Shown piece after piece: positions 60,937 to 64,000 of a stretch of 64,000 nucleotides of DNA. The stretch is from Candidatus Solibacter sp. (GTDB lineage: Bacteria; Acidobacteriota; Terriglobia; Bryobacterales; Bryobacteraceae). A program made the translations under genes and the position numbers. A model generated the notes under the pieces. That model saw nothing but the letters and a program-made list of their open reading frames with translations. It was not told where the DNA came from and made no database searches. Location: positions 1-64,000 of the forward strand of contig PNKE01000019.1 in the NCBI GenBank assembly GCA_013822245.1, given 5' to 3'. The stretch's first letter is position 1, and every line of letters starts with the position of its first letter.

Positions 60937-62607
60937 ATGTCATCCATGGAGCGCAGACAGTGGATTCAATTGATGGCGGTGCTCTCCGCCGCCCGGCCCG
61001 CCGCGGCCCTGCAGGATGAAAAGAAGGAAAAGCCCGCCCCGCTCACCAAAGAGCATCTCGTGGCCGCGCTCAAGGTGATGGACCTGTCGTTCAAGGACGA
61101 CCAGCTTGACCTCATGCTCCCCGAGGTCAACCGCACGTTCGAACAGTTCGCCAAACTGCGCGCCCTTGAACTGCCCAACGACATCGGCACGTCCTATCTC
61201 TTCCGCGCCGAACTGCCCGGCCGCCGCCCCGCGGCAGGGCCTTCCCGGTTCAAGCCCCTGGCGAAACGCGTCGCCCGGCCGAAGTCCGATGAAGACCTCG
61301 CCTTCCTGCCCGCCTCCGATCTCGGCTCGCTCCTCCGTGCCAAACGCATCTCGTCCACCGAACTCACGAAGCTCTATTTCGCCCGCCTCAAGCAGTACGG
61401 CCCGAAGCTGCTGTGCGTCATCAACCTCACTGAGGAGATCGCCCTCGAACAGGCCGCGCGCGCCGATGCCGATATCGCGAAAGGCAAATACCGCGGCCCG
61501 CTGCACGGCCTCCCGTACGGCCTGAAAGACCTCTTCGCCGTCAAGGGCACGAAGACCACATGGGGCGCGGAGCCCTATGAAAATCAGGTGATCGACGTCG
61601 ATTCGACCGTCTATCAGCGCCTGCGCGACGCCGGCGCGGTGCTTGTCGCCAAGCTCTCGATGGGCGCGCTGGCCATGGGCGGACTGTGGTTCGGCGGCAT
61701 GACCAAGACCCCCTGGAACCTCGACCAGACCTCCAGCGGATCCTCGGCCGGCTCGGCCTCTGCTACCGCCGCCGGACTGGTCGGCTTCTCGATCGGCACT
61801 GAAACGCTCGGGTCCATCATCTCGCCCAGCATCCGCTGCGGCGTCACCGGACTGCGCCCCACGTTCGGCCGCGTCAGCCGTCACGGCGCCATGGCTCTCT
61901 GTTGGACCATGGACAAGATCGGCCCCATCTGCCGCTCGGTCGAGGACTGCGCCCTTGTCCTGCGCGCCATCGCCGGCACGGATGGCAACGACCTCACCGC
62001 GTTCGATGCGCCTGTCCACTACGAACCAGCCCGCCCGCTTTCCTCGCTCCGCATCGGCATCAACCAGAAGGCATTCGACGACATGAAGGGCGAAGCCAAA
62101 GACGTTTACGCCCAGGCGCTCGACGGTCTCAAGCGCGCCGGTTTCCAGATGACCCCGGTCACTCTGCCCGATTCATCCGCCGGCGCTCTCGTCCCCTTCG
62201 TCCTCGCACCCGAAGCCGCCGCCGCCTTTGACGGCATCACCCGCGACGGCCGCGTCGATCAGCTCAAAGGCCAGAAACGCAGCGACTGGCCCAACCAGTT
62301 CCGCTCCGCCCGCATGATCCCGGCCGTCGAATATATCCAGGCCCAGCGCGCCCGCACGAAGCTGATGCACGACCTCGACGCCTTCTTCCAGAACTGGGAC
62401 GTCGTCGTCTGTCCGCCCTACTCACACATGTCTTCAACCAACCTCACCGGCCACCCGCAAATTGTCGTGCCCTGCGGCTTCGTGAAAGGCTCACCCCAGG
62501 GCCTCAGTTTCATCGGCCCCTGGTATCGTGAAGACACCCTGCTGCGCGCCGCCCTGGCCTACCAGCAGGCCACTGACTGGCACCTGAAGCGCCCGCCGCT
62601 GGCATAG
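60937..62607 (+). CDS. Amidase-signature-family protein
   Basis: A 556-residue protein. The N-terminus (M-E-R-R-Q-W-I-Q-L-M-A-V-L-S-A) looks like an export signal, from either 60937 or 60946. The amidase core has the Ser-cisSer-Lys triad: K197 in G-L-K-D-L-F, the Ser pair at 269-270 in G-S-S-A-G, and nucleophile S293 in G-T-E-T-L-G-S-I-I-S. About 120 extra N-terminal residues precede the core. Such enzymes hydrolyse amides or act in the GatCAB transamidase, but this protein is probably secreted, not GatA. No GatB or GatC is nearby. Confidence 0.87.
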   Translation: MSSMERRQWIQLMAVLSAARPAAALQDEKKEKPAPLTKEHLVAALKVMDLSFKDDQLDLMLPEVNRTFEQFAKLRALELPNDIGTSYLFRAELPGRRPAAGPSRFKPLAKRVARPKSDEDLAFLPASDLGSLLRAKRISSTELTKLYFARLKQYGPKLLCVINLTEEIALEQAARADADIAKGKYRGPLHGLPYGLKDLFAVKGTKTTWGAEPYENQVIDVDSTVYQRLRDAGAVLVAKLSMGALAMGGLWFGGMTKTPWNLDQTSSGSSAGSASATAAGLVGFSIGTETLGSIISPSIRCGVTGLRPTFGRVSRHGAMALCWTMDKIGPICRSVEDCALVLRAIAGTDGNDLTAFDAPVHYEPARPLSSLRIGINQKAFDDMKGEAKDVYAQALDGLKRAGFQMTPVTLPDSSAGALVPFVLAPEAAAAFDGITRDGRVDQLKGQKRSDWPNQFRSARMIPAVEYIQAQRARTKLMHDLDAFFQNWDVVVCPPYSHMSSTNLTGHPQIVVPCGFVKGSPQGLSFIGPWYREDTLLRAALAYQQATDWHLKRPPLA

Positions 62608-62619
62608 AAGACACTATCG

Positions 62620-64000
62620 TCAGCGCGCCATCAGCCATTCGGCGTAAAGCGCGCCGGCGGTCTGCACCTCGCCGCGCTCGACGAACGGCGCACCGTACTG
62701 GTTCTTCGACCACATGGGCGCCAGGTTCGGCGGCAGAGCCGCGCCGGTGGGCGTCACCGGGCTGACGACAAGCAACTTGCCCTGCGCCGCGCGCGCCAGA
62801 TCCGGCAGGTCGAAATCCTTCAGCACGCCGGGAATCACCAACTCGGCCAGCCCGTTGTGGACCACCGCCCGGCAGTATTCCAGGTAGCTCAGCGGCGACG
62901 ATTCCATCGCCACGCCGGCCACGCCCGGTTCCAGCGCCGACGTTAACAAAGCGATCACGCCCGCTCCGCCGCGCCCGATCAGGACAATCTTGCCCGCCCC
63001 GGGCATCGCCCGTGCAGCCGCGATTGCCGCCCGCATGTCGGTCACCGCCCAGCCCGGCACGTTTTCGCCCAGCAGCCACCCGCGCGCGGCGAATTGATAG
63101 ATCGGCGAATAGCCCAGCCGCCCCGGCTGCTCCGTGCCCGCGAACCCACGCGGCTTCACCGACAGCACCCGCCAGCCGGCCCCAGCCAGGCTGCGCGCAT
63201 CCGCCGCCGGACCGGTATAGACAACCGTGCCCGGCGCGGTCTTTGCCGGTTCAAGCAACACCGCCGCCACCGGTTCGCCGCCGTCCGGGACAATCGTGCC
63301 CTCGGTCTCGGTCCAACCTTCGCCCGCCTTCCGCGCGCCCGGCGTCCACGACGCAGGCGCTGCCTGCACCGGGATTCTCAGCCGCGCCGCGACAACCTTG
63401 GCCAGTTGCTCCGGCAGCACCGGCTTGGCCGCCGTGCGCCGCCCGTGCATCTCAATCGCCAGCTTCAGGTTCAGCGACGTCACCGTCTCGGAACCGACCG
63501 AAGTCTGCAACTGCCCCGTCGGCGTGGCATGGAGCATCGATTCCGGCTCAGGCGCTACCGCCGCCTCGGCGCCGTCGGTCTCGCGGTTCATCAGATGTTT
63601 GTCCAAAAACCTCGCGGCGGCCTCCCGCCGCGGTTTCGACCACCCATGCGTGTCGTCATATTCGAAATACCCCGCGCCCTGCGACACGCCCAGACGCTCG
63701 TAGTGCCGCACAATCTCGGCGTAGGTCGCCCGTGCGCCGTCGATCGGGAAGTAGTCCCGGATGGCCGTCGTCATCAGGTACGGCTTGGGCGAAAACGCCA
63801 GTGCGAAGTCGGCGAAATCGACGCCCGACTCGACCATGCCCGGCATGATCTGCTCGGCGTCCTGCGGCCCTGGCCCGGACCAAAGCTCCCGCCAGCGCGT
63901 CATGTAGCACGACGACACGGCCGCCGCCAGCCGCGGCTCCATCGCCGCCAGATACGCCGCCTGCGTGCCGCCGCCGGAGTTGCCCGCCACCGCCACCCGC
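62620..64000 (-). CDS. Alpha/beta hydrolase (acetylxylan esterase-like), 5' end outside window
   Basis: At least 459 residues are visible; the reading frame runs off the window edge, so the true N-terminus is missing. The visible part begins at the nucleophile elbow A-G-N-S-G-G-G-T-Q near the window end. A first alpha/beta half holds a D-D-T-H-G-W-S candidate catalytic His, then comes a second half with G-R-G-G-A-G-V-I-A-L, which looks like a second hydrolase-like lobe. It resembles the acetylxylan-esterase and prolyl-oligopeptidase-like hydrolases common in Acidobacteriota. The substrate is unknown. It converges with the amidase gene 13 bases away. Confidence 0.8.
   Translation of the reverse strand, partial: RVAVAGNSGGGTQAAYLAAMEPRLAAAVSSCYMTRWRELWSGPGPQDAEQIMPGMVESGVDFADFALAFSPKPYLMTTAIRDYFPIDGARATYAEIVRHYERLGVSQGAGYFEYDDTHGWSKPRREAAARFLDKHLMNRETDGAEAAVAPEPESMLHATPTGQLQTSVGSETVTSLNLKLAIEMHGRRTAAKPVLPEQLAKVVAARLRIPVQAAPASWTPGARKAGEGWTETEGTIVPDGGEPVAAVLLEPAKTAPGTVVYTGPAADARSLAGAGWRVLSVKPRGFAGTEQPGRLGYSPIYQFAARGWLLGENVPGWAVTDMRAAIAAARAMPGAGKIVLIGRGGAGVIALLTSALEPGVAGVAMESSPLSYLEYCRAVVHNGLAELVIPGVLKDFDLPDLARAAQGKLLVVSPVTPTGAALPPNLAPMWSKNQYGAPFVERGEVQTAGALYAEWLMAR

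Overview
The window looks like a chromosomal segment of an Acidobacteriota bacterium of the Bryobacterales/Solibacter type. This is an inference from content: high GC, many secreted proteins with PQQ-like beta-propellers, an Oar-like TonB-dependent receptor, DUF1080, DUF2961 and Gfo/Idh/MocA proteins, and a PadR regulator paired with a small membrane protein. No rRNA or tRNA gene was recognised, and no intact mobile element.

Layout. Positions 1-13204 (+) carry an FKBP-type isomerase and four PQQ-like propeller proteins. A tightly overlapping redox operon follows: NHL propeller, Tat-exported ferredoxin, NapH/NosR-like membrane polyferredoxin, membrane-anchored NuoE, NuoF, and a GltD-like flavoprotein with NuoG-type Fe-S domains. 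Positions 13186-18975 (-) hold two more propeller genes behind an Oar-like outer-membrane receptor. Positions 19038-25710 (+) hold a GT4 glycosyltransferase, a LolD/FtsX-type ABC exporter pair and a seventh propeller protein. Positions 25711-26515 hold no intact gene and carry transposase debris. Positions 26516-32956 (+) are a five-gene cassette of mostly secreted, phage-tail-fibre-like, beta-helix and unknown proteins. It is followed by an exosortase-type O-glycosylation ligase homologue (33092) and a GT-C-like membrane protein (34507).

Positions 36293-45994 carry a PfkB sugar kinase, a Gfo/Idh/MocA oxidoreductase, a DUF1080 protein, a PadR regulator with its membrane partner, an Mla-type lipid transporter (permease, ATPase, MCE protein), a YdjC/HpnK deacetylase and ThiC. 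Positions 46041-47893 hold an AAA ATPase/DUF4276 (TOPRIM-like) pair that resembles split OLD/PARIS-type defence modules. Positions 48010-50933 hold a DUF2961 protein and a B12-radical SAM enzyme. Positions 51422-53107 are the core rplU-rpmA-obg cluster. Positions 53118-58265 hold a coiled-coil protein, a PilZ protein, a Spy-like protein with a structured leader, an L-lactate permease, a mechanosensitive-channel-like membrane protein and a glycosyltransferase. Positions 58390-64000 hold a UvrD-like helicase with an inserted DEDDh exonuclease, an amidase and a truncated alpha/beta hydrolase.

The strongest candidate for an undescribed system is 5954-13204. Its soluble end resembles an Stn/HydBC-type NAD(P)-dependent flavin and Fe-S complex. 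Here the NuoE subunit carries two membrane helices, and the genes overlap with a membrane polyferredoxin, an exported ferredoxin and propeller proteins. This suggests a membrane-bound route coupling NAD(P)H/ferredoxin pools to envelope redox chemistry. Large antisense ORFs throughout are GC-driven shadows and are not listed.
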